64,000 bases of DNA from Tenrec ecaudatus (taxonomy: Eukaryota; Chordata; Mammalia; Afrosoricida; Tenrecidae), in contig NC_134532.1 of assembly GCF_050624435.1 (NCBI RefSeq), positions 122,110,070 to 122,174,069 of the forward strand, written 5' to 3'. The position numbers and the translations under genes are program-made. The notes beneath the pieces were generated by a model, which was not told where the DNA came from, did not search any database, and saw only the letters and a list, made by a program, of their open reading frames with translations. How positions within the stretch are numbered: position 1 is the first letter of the stretch; the number at the start of each line of letters is the position of its first letter. Below, piece by piece: positions 1-12,000 of the stretch.

Positions 1-299
1 GGTATTCTTCAAAAGAAATAATTGCCAGAACACAATAACAAAATAGTAGTGACATTTGGGGAAGAAAATGTATTCAGGCCATTTCTATATAAGTGTAAGT
101 CAAAAACTCTTGCTATAAAATAAGAACCTTTATTAAAATGGTCAAAATGTAAAGCTATTACTTCACAGCACACTTCCATGTGACCCTACACACTTCGGAA
201 GGTGGTGTCTCCATCTCTAGCCCTTGGCTGAAGAATTCCACGCTCTTAACTTTTATACCACATCCAACAGTTTGGCCGTTTGGGCATCCTCCAGAGATT

Positions 300-1175
300 C
301 ACAGCACTTTCCTTTTAAATGTTCTTTGAGTGGCTTGAAGAGAAACAAGTGGGTGCATAAGCAAATGTGGTGAAGAAAGCTGATGGTGCCCGGCTATCAA
401 AAGATACAGCATCTGGTGTCTGAAAGGCTTGAGGATAAACAAGTAGCCATCTAGCTGAGAAGCAACAAAGCCCATATGGAAGAAGCACACCAGCCTGAGT
501 GATCACAAGGTGTCTAAGCAATCAGGTATCAGGCTTCAAAAAATCAAATCATTGTGAATGAGGGGGGAGTGCGGGGTGGGGACCCAAAACCCATCTGTAG
601 GCAATTGGACATCCTCTTACAGAAGGGTCGCGGGGAGGAGACGAGCCAGTCAGGGTGCAGTATAGCAACGATGAAACATACGACTTTCCTCTAGTTCCTA
701 AATGTTTTCTCCCTCCCACTATCATGATCCCAATTCTACCTTAAATTCCGGTTAGGCCAGAGGATGTACACTGGTACAGATAGGAACTGGAAACACAGGT
801 AATCTAGGGCGGATGATCCCTTCAGGACCAGTGAGTGGTGAGAGTGGCAATACTGGGAAGTTGGGATAGAAAAGGGGAACCGATTACAAGGATCTTCATA
901 TAACCCCTTCCCAGGGGATCAGACAACAGAAAAGTGGGTGAAGGGAGATATCGGACAGTGTTTAAGACGACAGAATTTATAAATTATCGAGGGTTCTTGA
1001 GGAAAGGGGCGCGAGGAGGGAGGGGAAGAAATGACAAGCAGATACCAAGGGCTCAAGAAGAAAGCAAATGTTTTGAGAGTGATGCCAACAAATATACAAA
1101 TGTGCTTGACACAATGGATGTATATGGATTGTGGTAAGAGTTGTATGAGCCCCCAATAAAATGATTTTTTTTTAA
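300..1175 (+). mobile_element. L1 LINE 3' end, 5'-truncated
   Basis: About 870 bp ending in GTTGTATGAGCCCCCAATAA then a T/A-rich tail. It shares the AAGCAAATGTGGTGAAGAAA block with other copies here and the terminal CAAATGTGCTTGACACAATG motif. No open reading frame 2 sequence remains. Confidence 0.7.
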
Positions 1176-2119
1176 TGTTCTATGAGTTGGGGAGCAGAAA
1201 GTCTGGGCCACATCAGGGCTGTAGGTTGTTCGGATAAAGCTTCTCAGTGCAATTCCTAAAGGATAACCCGTGCTGCCCTCGAAGAAAGCAGGCACATTAT
1301 TAGGGGAGACAGGAGACAATTCCTCGGGGCAACTTCCCCCCACCTTTTCAAATTCAATGCAGTTTTTAATATTCTTAACAACGTCTTCCTAATAACCCCC
1401 TGTGATGGTCCTGGGACCTTTGAGGAAAATCTAGGAAGGGGAGCCCTGTGAAGTCCTCCAAGCAGTGGCCGCAACCTGAATTGCCCTCTCTGGCTGAGCA
1501 CATCCTTTGGGAGGCGCCACTTGATGGAAGCTTCTTTGGAAGGCAACCTCGTGTGACTAAGTGTGTTACTGAAAGAGCTTTTCTGTAGCCGTCCACGGGT
1601 CGCAGAGGCACACTGAGACACATCTGGTGTAGAATAAACCTGTGCTGTATGAACTAGAACCTGCGCAGCCATGTCTTTGACTTGCCTTAACAGACTTACC
1701 TGCTTCAGGGAATTGGCATGCGTGACTGGAGGTTGGCACATTTGAAATCTCCAGAACAAGATCCAAGGCTAGGAATGGAAGGCTTCAGTTCTTCCAGCCA
1801 AAGCTCTTCCTCCGAGAAACTTCCATTGTCTTAGGTGATGGGATGAAACCCACCGTCTCCTCTTAAAGGCAATTAATTGGCTGTAGAAGTTATCCACTTG
1901 TACAAATTATTTCTACAGCCACTTCTACATTTGTGTTTCATTGAATAACAATGCATCTGTCCCCCAAACACTCAGGCTGATTTCCCAGACCTGGGAATGC
2001 ACTTTCAAGTGCAGCCACTACCCGTGGTGTTAGTGGAGCCTGGCATGATGCCACGATGCAGCGCGGGTTCAGTGGAACTTCTCAAGCCTAGCCACTGCTG
2101 CTGGCGGTCATGGGTTCCA

Positions 2120-2600
2120 GGAGACTATGTGAGAGGAAGTCTTCCCATCCGCATGTCTAAGAAATGTTCCGGCCATCCTCCTTCCCAAACAATGTTTGTT
2201 CTCCCGAGGGACCTTGGTATTTTCAATATTCTTTGCAGACACCATAATTCAAATTCTTCCATCTTTCTTATCCCTTGTTCTGCTTTCCCTTGCATAGGAG
2301 GCGATTGGAAATGCCCTGACTTGGGTCTGGAGCGGCTCAGTTCTGAAATTGACTTCTTTACTGCTGGTTTTAGGGGTATTGGTTGAGGATCCAAATGAAA
2401 TCAAATCCTTTTCACTCTCTTAACCACGATGTTGCTTACTACCACTTGTGGGATTTAGTGTTAGGTTGAAGCATTATGCAGTCCAGAGACTGTAGTATTT
2501 GATTTTTGTCAGTGCTTAAGTCCCTTCATGTCAGTAAGCTAGGTTTTGTCATCTGCACACTACAGGTTGTTAATAAGTCTTTATCCAGTCCTGATGGCAT
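2120..2600 (-). mobile_element. RTE LINE remnant (reverse transcriptase C-terminus)
   Basis: The minus-strand translation contains FELWCLQRILKIPRS, which matches the C-terminal FELWCWR.LLRVPW motif typical of RTE/BovB reverse transcriptases. The TTTTGTCATCTGCACACTAC stretch near 2548 is also recurrent in these elements. It is decayed. Confidence 0.7.
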
Positions 2601-3439
2601 GTGTTTATTCATATAGTTCTTCTTCGTAGTTTATTTGCTCAGAAACAGAATAAGCATGATAAAAGGATACAACGAGCAAGATTTAGACTTGACTAAAAGG
2701 CCAACAGATGGGATGTTAGCAAATAAAGACTGAGGCCTTGGAAGACGTTTTAGCTTCTAATACGTATTTCTCTTGCTCTCTGCCTGAAACAGAGGCACAG
2801 CATAGCCTGCTGGCTCAGACTCTGGGAGGGAATGCTCTCAATGCCCACTCTCTGGCATCCTCTGGATTCTTGTGAGACAAGACTTTTCTTGCGGTGGGGG
2901 TGGAGGAATGGTGTGTGTGTAAATTCTCAGAAGGGAATTAATCCCTAACGCTTTTGCTGTGTCTTAAAAGGCATTTTATGATTAAAACACAACAAAAACC
3001 AACCCAAAACCCTGTTAGCAGACAGAGCCTGACAGATGCCTCATTTGCTAGTCTCCCAAACTCCTCCACTCTGACCTGCCAGTGACACAAAGCATCCCCC
3101 CTTGCTTGGAGAAGTAGCAGAGGGCCCTTCTGCAGACTCCTCTCAAGAGGTAGCAACATAACCTCTGCTCGGGCTGCTGAGAGCGTCTGAAAAGCCCAAA
3201 CCAGCCCACTGCCAAATGAGTCCTTGCGCTCTGACTACGCAGAGGGGCCCCGTGGGGCATCGGAGACCTGCTCTTTCCTGGATCCCGAGGTAAATCTGTG
3301 CGGAAGCAGGTTGCCTTGCCCTTCTCTCCAGGGGCCACTGGGAAGCTAACCCTGCTAACCTTAAGGGAGCAAGCAGGACGCGATAGCCAAGGTTTCGTCT
3401 CAATTGTGCTGGGTCAGCATCCTCAAGGGTTTGGCACTT

Positions 3440-3733
3440 AATACGAATTAATCTCCAGTGATGAGATCTCCCTAGGGGTGTGACAAGCTTCCGATAGAAG
3501 TGGACGTTGTGGGGAAGGTTGTAGGCTTTATGCTGGAGCTGGACCCTGCATCTGGAAGTCAGCAGCAGCCTGCCAATCCCGCGTCCATGGCCTCCTGCAG
3601 CTATAGGAGTCAGGAGAAGCCTCGGGCTGACATTGGACCCATGGGCGTGAGCTGTAAGAACCATTTCCTTGATATAAACCTCCTTGTCTATATACACAAG
3701 GTTTTGCTTCTCTAGAGAATCCAGACTAAGACA
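3440..3733 (-). mobile_element. LTR-like fragment (tentative)
   Basis: On the minus strand it starts TGTCTTAGTCTGGATTCTCT, close to the shared start of the ERVL-like LTRs elsewhere in the window. The distal end and any target duplication are not clear. Confidence 0.35.
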
Positions 3734-4079
3734 AAGCCCCAAGTCATAACCCCCTGTGTTACAGGCGTGTCCAATGGGTTGCTAAGAGAAAGAACCTGCC
3801 TAGCACCCATTACCGTAGGAAGCACCTGTACAGTTGTTCTTCCTTTTCCTGTGAAACGTCTTCCATACTAGGGTCTATTCTCAGCTGATGCACCCTTCCC
3901 ATTGGACGTGCAGTAATTCTCTGTAGGCTCTTATCGGAGGTGTAGCTTGTTTGCTTCTATACATTGTCACGTGTCTATTTGCACACTCTTTGTCTTTCAA
4001 ATGAAAGCGCCTAAACGTCTGGAATTGTTTCTTTGACTTTGAACCCTTTGTACCTCAGGTTCTAACAAAGCAGGTGTTC

Positions 4080-4980
4080 ATTGGAATTTATTTTATCCAG
4101 GAGTTGTATTTATTTTTAATTACAGATATTAAAATATATTTTACTAGAAAAACAGTACAGGAATGTGCAGGAATATCATGCTGGGTTTTTTTTTAACAAA
4201 TAGAACCAAAGTCTATAAATAAACAGGACACATTTGACAGAAAGTAAAACAGTATCTCCTACACAATGACATCATTGACTCTAAGAAAAACAAACCAGAA
4301 AACCCTTTGTCTCAGGGAGGATTCATTTATAACTTCTTGGTTTTCCAACTTGACCCCATAGCTTTGAACTCCATATTTTGCTTTATGCAAACAAGGCAAA
4401 CTTTTACAAAACATTGTTATAATATGTAAAACTGTAACTTCTAAGTGCTAGATGTCTAAATAACTGAAAACACTTACAGAAGCATGGCATCTCTTTGGAC
4501 TGAACGAGCAGTGTTATATCTGAGTATTAGACCACAAGCTTCTTTCATGTTCAAGTTCTTCCTCCACTTTGTCTCCCTTCAAAGGTCTTGAATAAGCCAT
4601 TTCCATTGTGGATCGAGGAGCTGGAAGAAGTGTAAGCTCTGGACACTGGCATCTATTTCCCCTGCATCAATCTAATTTGGAAAGTACTGTGTCACACATT
4701 CTTATACATGCTAGTGAGTGCGACTCCTTCAACTGAGGCCAGAAGTCACTGAGCAGCGTGCAGGGCACTTCATCATCTCAGGGCAGGTCATTCCTACATC
4801 TTTTGGGGTAACACTACACTTTACTTTGGGGGCAGGACAGGGTGTAACATACTCTCCTTGAGAAGTCGCTTTCAGCTTGTTTAGAGAAATGTCAGCCAAA
4901 GGTAACATAGTAGCTTGCATGTGCTCTGTTGATGGCAGGTGTGGTTTGGGATCAGTGGAAGAATTCTTCCCTGCAGTAGG
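4080..4980 (-). other. UTR-like unique sequence with coding-like stretch
   Basis: Reading on the minus strand, 4980-4729 is open and gives a composition unlike the repeats around it. It is followed by AT-rich sequence ending in two AATAAA signals. It may be a distal DAPP1 3' UTR, or a decayed retrocopy of an unidentified mRNA. I do not recognise the protein. Confidence 0.3.
4087..4114 (-). terminator. Paired AATAAA signals, distal poly(A) candidate
   Basis: Two minus-strand AATAAA hexamers (4109-4114 and 4087-4092) sit at the end of about 900 bp of AT-rich, UTR-like sequence. They could end a long DAPP1 3' UTR or belong to a retrocopy. No poly(A) tail is visible beyond them. Confidence 0.3.
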
Positions 4981-5255
4981 CGAGGTTTGATTCCTGGTCA
5001 ATGCCTCTTATGGGCCACCATCATCAACTGTTAGTGGAGGCTTGTGTGTTGCTATGATGCTGAGCAGGTTTCAGTGGGGTTTCCAGATAAGAGAGACTAG
5101 GAAGAAAGGCCTGGGAATCTACTTTCAGAAAGCATCCAGTGAAAACCCAATGGGCCACCGTTGCCCGTCCTGCAACCAATCCAAGAGATGGCTAAGGAGC
5201 AGACAGCATGTAGCTCCATTGTGCAGGGACCAACTCAAGGACAGCTAAGAACATT
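4965..5255 (+). mobile_element. RTE-tailed SINE
   Basis: It contains GATTCCTGGTCAATGCCTCT, TTGCTATGATGCTGAGCAGG and ACTAGGAAGAAAGGCCTGGG in order, the body of an afrotherian tRNA-derived SINE whose 3' part resembles an RTE LINE. The 5' tRNA part is partly lost. Confidence 0.75.
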
Positions 5256-5359
5256 ACTATTAATATTAAGTTACAAGTGACCTGCTACTTCATTACCTTC
5301 TCTTCAATTCGCACTCTAGAAAACATTCCTCCAACATGACTGAAAAGGAGGCTTTAGAA

Positions 5360-6011
5360 GTGTACCTTCATTTATCTTTATTTTCAACACAATTTCCCAC
5401 CGAATCCTTAGTTTCCACGGGCTAATCATTAGAAGTGAACAGGCCCACTAGATTTCTGAGCCATTTTAAAAAGAGAAAGTAAGGCCGGCAAACACGTTCT
5501 CGTTGGTGACAGCTGTCTTTGTTTTTGCCAAAAGAATCCAAAGGCAAAGCACAGCCCCAAGGTGCCTGCCCTCACCTCAAATCTTTGATTTTTTCACTAT
5601 CTCTGGATATTCTCTGCAGACACCACCTAAGTCCAAGTCTCTTCGTGTCGATAGTGCAACCTTGAGGTCAGCTGAATTGGCCACAACACTGAGAGGGGCT
5701 CCAGACAGCATGGGACATCTTCCATGTTCTAACCGTGACCGGGTCTGGAAGCGAGGATGCGTTCATTTGTTCTCCCAGAACGACGATCGCTCCCCTCAGG
5801 GAGGAGGCAACGTCTTGGAAGGGCAGCAGTTTGCCACGCACCAGCAAATGCAGCATCTTCTGAAAGGTCCCAATCAGCATCTGCTTGATGGGTTTTTTGT
5901 TTGTTTTAAAGAAAATTCCTTAGTCTGCTTTCTTCTCAAGTCTGCTACCGATCCCTGCGTCAGCGAGCATACCCCGGCACCTGGAGCAGAGCATCCCCTA
6001 TCAGGGAAGAG
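5360..6011 (-). other. DAPP1: DAPP1 3' untranslated region, proximal form (candidate)
   Basis: This sequence lies directly downstream of the stop and carries no recognised repeat. A canonical AATAAA lies on the minus strand at 5377-5382 with a TG-rich stretch after it. That would give a UTR of about 640 nt. A longer UTR running through the SINE at about 4960-5255 to the AATAAA pair near 4087-4114 is equally possible; transcript data would decide. Confidence 0.45.
5377..5382 (-). terminator. AATAAA poly(A) signal candidate for DAPP1
   Basis: This is a minus-strand AATAAA hexamer about 630 nt after the stop codon, followed by TGTTGGAGGAATGTTTT-like GT-rich sequence. It is the first canonical hexamer after the stop that I found. 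Confidence 0.35.
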
Positions 6012-6080
6012 CTAATGAAAGATGAAGGACCGAGATCGGATTGTGCCATCCACTTGGCCCAGCTGTTTTCTTATTTGTGA
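6012..6080 (-). CDS. DAPP1: DAPP1 exon 9 (terminal): C-terminal tail and stop
   Basis: This is 69 nt of coding sequence: 22 codons and TAG at 6012-6014. It encodes SQIRKQLGQVDGTIRSRSFIFH. Human DAPP1, as I recall it, ends ...QLNQGEGTIRSRSFIFK, so the basic tail is preserved, with changes in the NQGEG stretch and at the last residue. Acceptor ...GTTACAG|T. The 3' UTR follows toward lower coordinates. Confidence 0.95.
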   Translation of the reverse strand, partial: SQIRKQLGQVDGTIRSRSFIFH

Positions 6081-9000
6081 CTGTAACAAAGCAGACACAC
6101 GAGTGGCTTTTAGCAACTATCGAATAAGTCATGCTGATTAGTAAAGAAACCATGCAATTATAAATTAAGTATCATGGCCCCCCACCACATTAATCTAATT
6201 TTCTTTATTTTTATCAGATTAAGAACTGACCTCAGAGTTACAATCTAAAATATAATACTTCCCAATAACTTAACATGAAGCTCTTGCTACAGTTTTGATA
6301 TGGAAAGATGCCCCAGAACTCTAATTAGAGAATCATTACACTTGGCTTCTAAATTTGCATTTATAGGGGTGATGTCAAAAATGACAAGCATTTGAGAAAT
6401 CTTTAATTTTTCCACAAAGATTATGTATCACTGCATAAGTAATTGTACAATTGGAAGAATAAATAAAATGATTCATCTTTAAACTACGATTTCATCTGGC
6501 CAAATATTTCCTCATTGAATATCAAGCACATTGGAATAATCGCAAAATAAGTGTATATGTCTTTGAATTTATAGCCAAAGCAAATATCCCAGTATCTAAA
6601 AAGGAGTATTTGTCAAGATCCCAAGTTTTGATAGAGCACTTATATAAAGCAGATAATTTCGTTTGAAAAAATAATTAGGAGAACATTGCTTAACCCTTGA
6701 CAACACCAAGCATTTCCTGATGGTATTAAAGGAAATTCAAATAAGCTTTAAAATCAAGTTCTTGGCTAGTAACCCACTAGCTAGCAAACATGTACAACAA
6801 CAACAAAAAAAGTAAGCGGCTGGCTGATCTTTATAAGCACTCTCTCTTCCCCCTGGGGAGTATATAAACAGAAGAGAAAATAAACGACACTTTGTCCTTG
6901 ACCTATACAAAGTAATGCTTACACTGGAAACTAAGCAAAGTTTCTCTGGCCAAGCTTTCTTTTCTAGCTATTTCAGAGGCAGGCAGCTATTTAACCATAG
7001 AGATAAGTCAGTTTTCTACTGGTTCCTAATGTTCGTCTGCAAGCAAACTTGTATTAGCTGGAACACACAAACGGAAGACTACTTGATGTTGGGGCACTGG
7101 GCTAATGTCCACAGCCCATCCTTTCTTACTTCAGTCCCCATCTGTCCTCTTGCCCCAGAAGAATGAACAGACTATTTACCCACAAGGCAACATGCAGACA
7201 CCCCATTGGTCACTAAGGAGAGCAGGATTCTTTCATCAGAAACATGTTTAAAATTATTAACATGTTAATTCTGGGTCTCTATGAATCAGAATTGACTCAA
7301 AGGTAACTAAGAGCAACATGGGCATCTGGTAGATGTCATAACTTACCAGTTTCCAGCGCAATATCTTGATCCACTCATCTGCTTCTACTCCTGTCTTTGC
7401 ACAGAGATAAAATGTCCTGAACGGAAACACTAAGCTGATAAAACAAAAGAAGCAATGTAAGATACTCCAGATGGTTGGCTGCCTATATGAGTTAGTTGAA
7501 CATTGTCTAGATTCTAGAGTATTCCAAATGAGAGGGGGGTCAGCAGGGCGGGGGGTGGGAGAGAGGGCTCTAAAGGGCCCAGTCAAGAAACCTGATGAAC
7601 TGCTATATATGAAGCCATCCCTGCCAGTAAACTGCAGAAATGCTGAGGGAATTATAAACGCAAAACACAAGGCAGATTTTTATTCATTATTGGTTCTTCC
7701 AAGAAGCGGGGAGGCGGGGAGGAAGCATGTCAGCACCCTCCAAACCCTTTAGAGCTTTTTTTTGTCCTAGTTTTTGGCTGACTACACCATTCGTGTGCTT
7801 ACTCAGCTGATCGCGCAGATGACTCCATGTACCTGCGCTAGGATTTAAGGAGCTGGCGAGACAAATTGTAGTTTGTGTTAGATCACTTCAACAGAGACAA
7901 TGCTGACCTTCAGTGGTTGTGAGAATTTTCAGCCAGTTAGGACAGGAAAAGGAGACAATAAAGCTCTTCAGCTATCCATTTTGACCACCACTGGCCATAA
8001 GATAATGATCCATGGTGGTGTAGTGGTTAAAGGGGTCAGTTGTTAACCAAACAGTCAGTGGTTCAAATCCTCCATCAGCTCTGTGAGAGAACAATGAGGC
8101 TGTCTGCTCATGGAAAGATTTTAGTCAAGGAATCCCTATGGAACAGTTTACTCAGTCTTGTACGTTGCTATGAGCCAGAATCAACTCGATAGTATTTGGG
8201 TTGCATTGTTGGATATATATTCAAAATCATTTGAATTAAAAGGGCAATCATAGTTAATGCCTTGCCCATAATTCCTGTCTTTCCAGTTGACAACGGAAAC
8301 ATCAAAGTCTTAAAAAAAAAACCACCATGAATTAAAATTCAGAAGGGGTTTCTAGCTCCAAAAACTTAAGTGGCAAATTTTGTTTGTATCAATAATTACT
8401 AAATAGGCAAGAGTTAAGCTCATGTATACAAAGTTCAGTTCCCATTGTGAGGTTGAGTAGGGCTTAGAAGTCCAAGAGTGTTGTGAGAAGAGGGATGACC
8501 TTACATCATATGGGGTCCTAGAACCGTTGCTTGGCATTCCTTGTGCCTGTGTCTAGAAATCAGCTACTCACACAGGTAGGGTTTTCCTTGCTTCTTGACA
8601 GAATCCACATGCAATAAGCCTAATTACTTGACGCCAATCATCCTCATTCTAGTTCTATTTTTGGGCCTGTCCAGTTGCTAGGGATGTGCATGGGGCTCTC
8701 AGGCAATGTGATATAAAGGGAAACCTAATAGGGAAGTTTCTGGAAACCTTTTTGCCTTCTTGATTAAAAAGAAAAGAAGACGAAGGAAGAAAAAACTTGG
8801 CCATGCCCTCACTTTCTCTTTCTTATACGCATAAATGAAGCCAGAAGTTGGAGTAGCTGTCTTGGATGTTGAGCAGCAAGTATGAGGAAAAGGTCCAAAT
8901 AAGGTACAGATGTTGAACCCGACCTTGTCGGGGTAGCTGCCTGCCTCCAGATTTCTTGTTATATTGTTGTAGTTACATAATCTAGTGTCAATTTGAGGAT

Positions 9001-12000
9001 TAAGGGTATAGGGGTGGTGTCTAGCCTGTCAATCTAGAGCTAGTCAATGAGACCTCTGTGTGGGCATGGCCTTCTCCTGAGAATTTTGGGAACTGCTGTA
9101 TTTTCCTTCCTGGAGGCGGGAGACTCGCTTGATGTTCCCTCCCTGGGAGACATTCCAGCTGACAAGACACATGGAACCACCCTAGTGCCCTGAGCTGGAG
9201 AAGCCACATGGAACTACCCTGATGCAACCAGAGCCTCTCGAGCCAGAGAAGTCACATAGAGATCCCTTGCCAGCACTGAGATGCTTACAATGCCACTGGA
9301 TCCACAAGACTTCCAACCCTCTGGCCTGTGATCTTCCTGCATTCACCATCATTGCTTGTGTTTTGTGAGTCTGAAGAGGACTTCATAGATTGATGTCAGA
9401 CATATGGGTTAATATCAGACTTATGGACTTGAGCTGGCCTGGGATGGGGCATTTTCTCAATATTCGGTTGCTCTTGTATACAAAATTCTTTCTTATATAC
9501 ATATGCATGTTTATGAATTTCTTTCTCTAGTCTACCCAGACTAGCACATATGTGAAAATTTTACCCCTGCTAGATCATGTCGAACTTTTATGGAAATTTT
9601 CTTAGCATTGGTAATATGAAAGGACTTCAAAAAGTTTGTAGAAAATGGAATTGACAGATCATGGAATTTTTCAAGAAACTTTTACAAGCCCTCTCACATT
9701 ATACTTCTACAGCTGATATTCTACTCTTCAGAAACATTTATACTGTATAAAAACATACAATTTTCTGTTTCATAGGCCCCTAAGGGCCAAAATCAACTCA
9801 ATGGCAGTGGTTTGATAGTTAAAATAAGCGATTGAATATTTCAATTACAGAACAACTTACCAAAAGCAGTTTACTCTTTCTTGTGAGTAATCAAACTGTA
9901 CAGCTGAACATTCTGTTAAATCCAGGATCCGAATTGGTTCTGGTGACTTTATTTTAAAAGCAAACAAAAGGCAACAAAACTGTGTTAGCATAAAATGCAC
10001 AAACACACACAATTCTGCTCATAATGATTCCCCTAACAATTCTCCTACGGTGGGCAACTGTGAATTTTAATTTCATTAAAAGGACTAAAAATAGAGAAGC
10101 CATATAAAAGGAAGTCATATACCTGGTTTGAATTTAACAGAAGAATTCCTGATGATGTACTGGTTTATGCATTGGGCTATTGACTTCAAGGTCAATTGTT
10201 CAAACCCACTAGCTTCTCAGTGGGAGAACAATGAGGCAGTCTGCTCCTGGAAGGATTCACAGCCTCCTACACCCATAGGAGTCATTCTACTCTGTTCTAT
10301 GGGGTTGTTATGGGCCAGCATAAATTCAGGGACAGTGATTTCTTTTTCTTTTTTTGGGGGGGGTAACTTTTCACAACACTGGGTCATAAGAAGAGATAGT
10401 ATTTAACAATTTATATTTGATGGTGATGGATTTTAACACATGAATGGGAATCAGATTGGTCTTCCATCTTCTTAAATTTCTACTTGCTCAGTTTTGTGTA
10501 GATAGTGAAAGAAGAGAGAGAATTTTATTCTTAATGAACTGGACATGGGGAATGGATATTTAAAACATACTTAATTTTTGTTGCCGTTGGGGATATGCAT
10601 GGCAAAGAGATGCCAAATCGACAGTGTCTAGGCGTGCAAGGATGGGCATTGCTCACATCTGAAGCATACGACCATCCTCACACCATCTTTATAGCTCCTC
10701 CTCGTCAACCTAAACTGCCTGCTCTCTGCATTCTCTAGCTAATATGGCCTCTCTAATCTGCTGTGAATGTGATTTTAAAAGAGTACAATGAAGGCACGCA
10801 TTCTTTATTAGTTAAATGAAATTATTGCTAGGTTTTAAGAGGACTTCAGGATGCTTTTGATTGAAGGTTTGAAGACTATTTTAGGACAATCATTTCAGGG
10901 GCTCTTTCATCTTCCCTGGCTCCAGTTTAGGTGCCATCAGAATGTGACATTCTGTCCTGCATTTCCCCAGCTTTGATTGGGATTCTTCCTGACAGAATCC
11001 TTGATCCAATTTTCCTGTAATTGTAGCCAGGCATCATCCAGGTCTTCTGATCTCATGACCACGTAGACAGTTATCCAGTTAGCCACACATGCCAGCAAGT
11101 GAATGGAGTTTTAATAAACAGGAAAATGGTTTCAAAATAAAGCAATAAATTGCAGCAAGAGAATGAGTTCATTCTCTAAAACAGAATTATACTTTGCTGG
11201 AAAGCACAGCATAGCTAGTCCAAGAGAGCAATTTCTGTAATACCCATTGCACCGCTGCAAAAGAGCTCTGCTCACGTGAAGAATCAGGGATTCAAAATTC
11301 TAATAAATCCTTTTTGGGGTCGGGGATGGAATAAAAGATGTTCAGAGATTTTAAAAAATAATGTTCCTTTCTTCTAGAGAGCTGATATATATCATGGGAA
11401 AATGTGTTACAATGCTTCTCACCATTTGGTCTTTGAAATACTTCAGTTCATTTCTGTGCAAAGTGAACCATCTTGTTTTCCACGTCTGAGGAAAAAAATA
11501 ACAAAGCAAACTTCTAATTAAAAGGCAGGGACATTGAAGAGGAAAGCAATGTTTGAACTAGACAATTTTCTTTCCTCAGTATACTAGTCTTTAATTCATT
11601 CATTTGATTTTTTAAAGTACAAAGGATATTTTGTTCATTTAAAAGACTAGTAAATAATATTTATTGCTTAAAGTAAAATACACTATTTATTTATTGTATT
11701 AGTCCTTAGCTCAAACAATAACCCTGAAGATTATTGCAGTAAGTGTCATGCTTGGGGAAAAATTTTCAGAATATCTATAAAAATTTGAATAATTTTATTC
11801 ATTAATTTTATGATTAAGTCATTTAAAATATTTTTTAAAGAAAATAAAATAGCCTACATAAATATTCAAGGTCAATTATAGCAAGTAGAATTTTCATCTT
11901 ATTAACTCTCTACGATGAATAGATATAGCTCTTTTTGATTACTCACTACATATGATCTTTGGAAGTTCATTGTACTTTAGTGATTTCTCACATCACAGTG

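Larger units (their letters stand above)
1..5359. other. Intergenic DNA downstream of DAPP1
   Basis: No gene was recognised here. It contains an L1 tail (about 300-1175), an RTE remnant (about 2120-2600), sequence with an LTR-like end near 3733, AT-rich unexplained sequence at 4080-4960 and an RTE-tailed SINE (about 4965-5255). In human the next gene, LAMTOR3, lies tail-to-tail with DAPP1; no LAMTOR3 coding sequence is seen here. Confidence 0.6.
7435..9860 (-). other. DAPP1: DAPP1 intron 7
   Basis: Intron of about 2.4 kb holding a SINE (8005-8205), an ERVL-like solo LTR (8965-9548), a palindromic MITE (9617-9699) and a SINE 3' scrap near 9768-9828. Confidence 0.9.

Noticed and set aside
4729..5001. 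90-codon open frame on the minus strand
   Set aside because: The 5' part runs into an RTE-tailed SINE, so it cannot be an original gene as it stands.
8005..8205. Possible tRNA gene
   Set aside because: The tRNA-like boxes belong to a dispersed SINE; no complete cloverleaf gene was seen here or in the other SINE copies.
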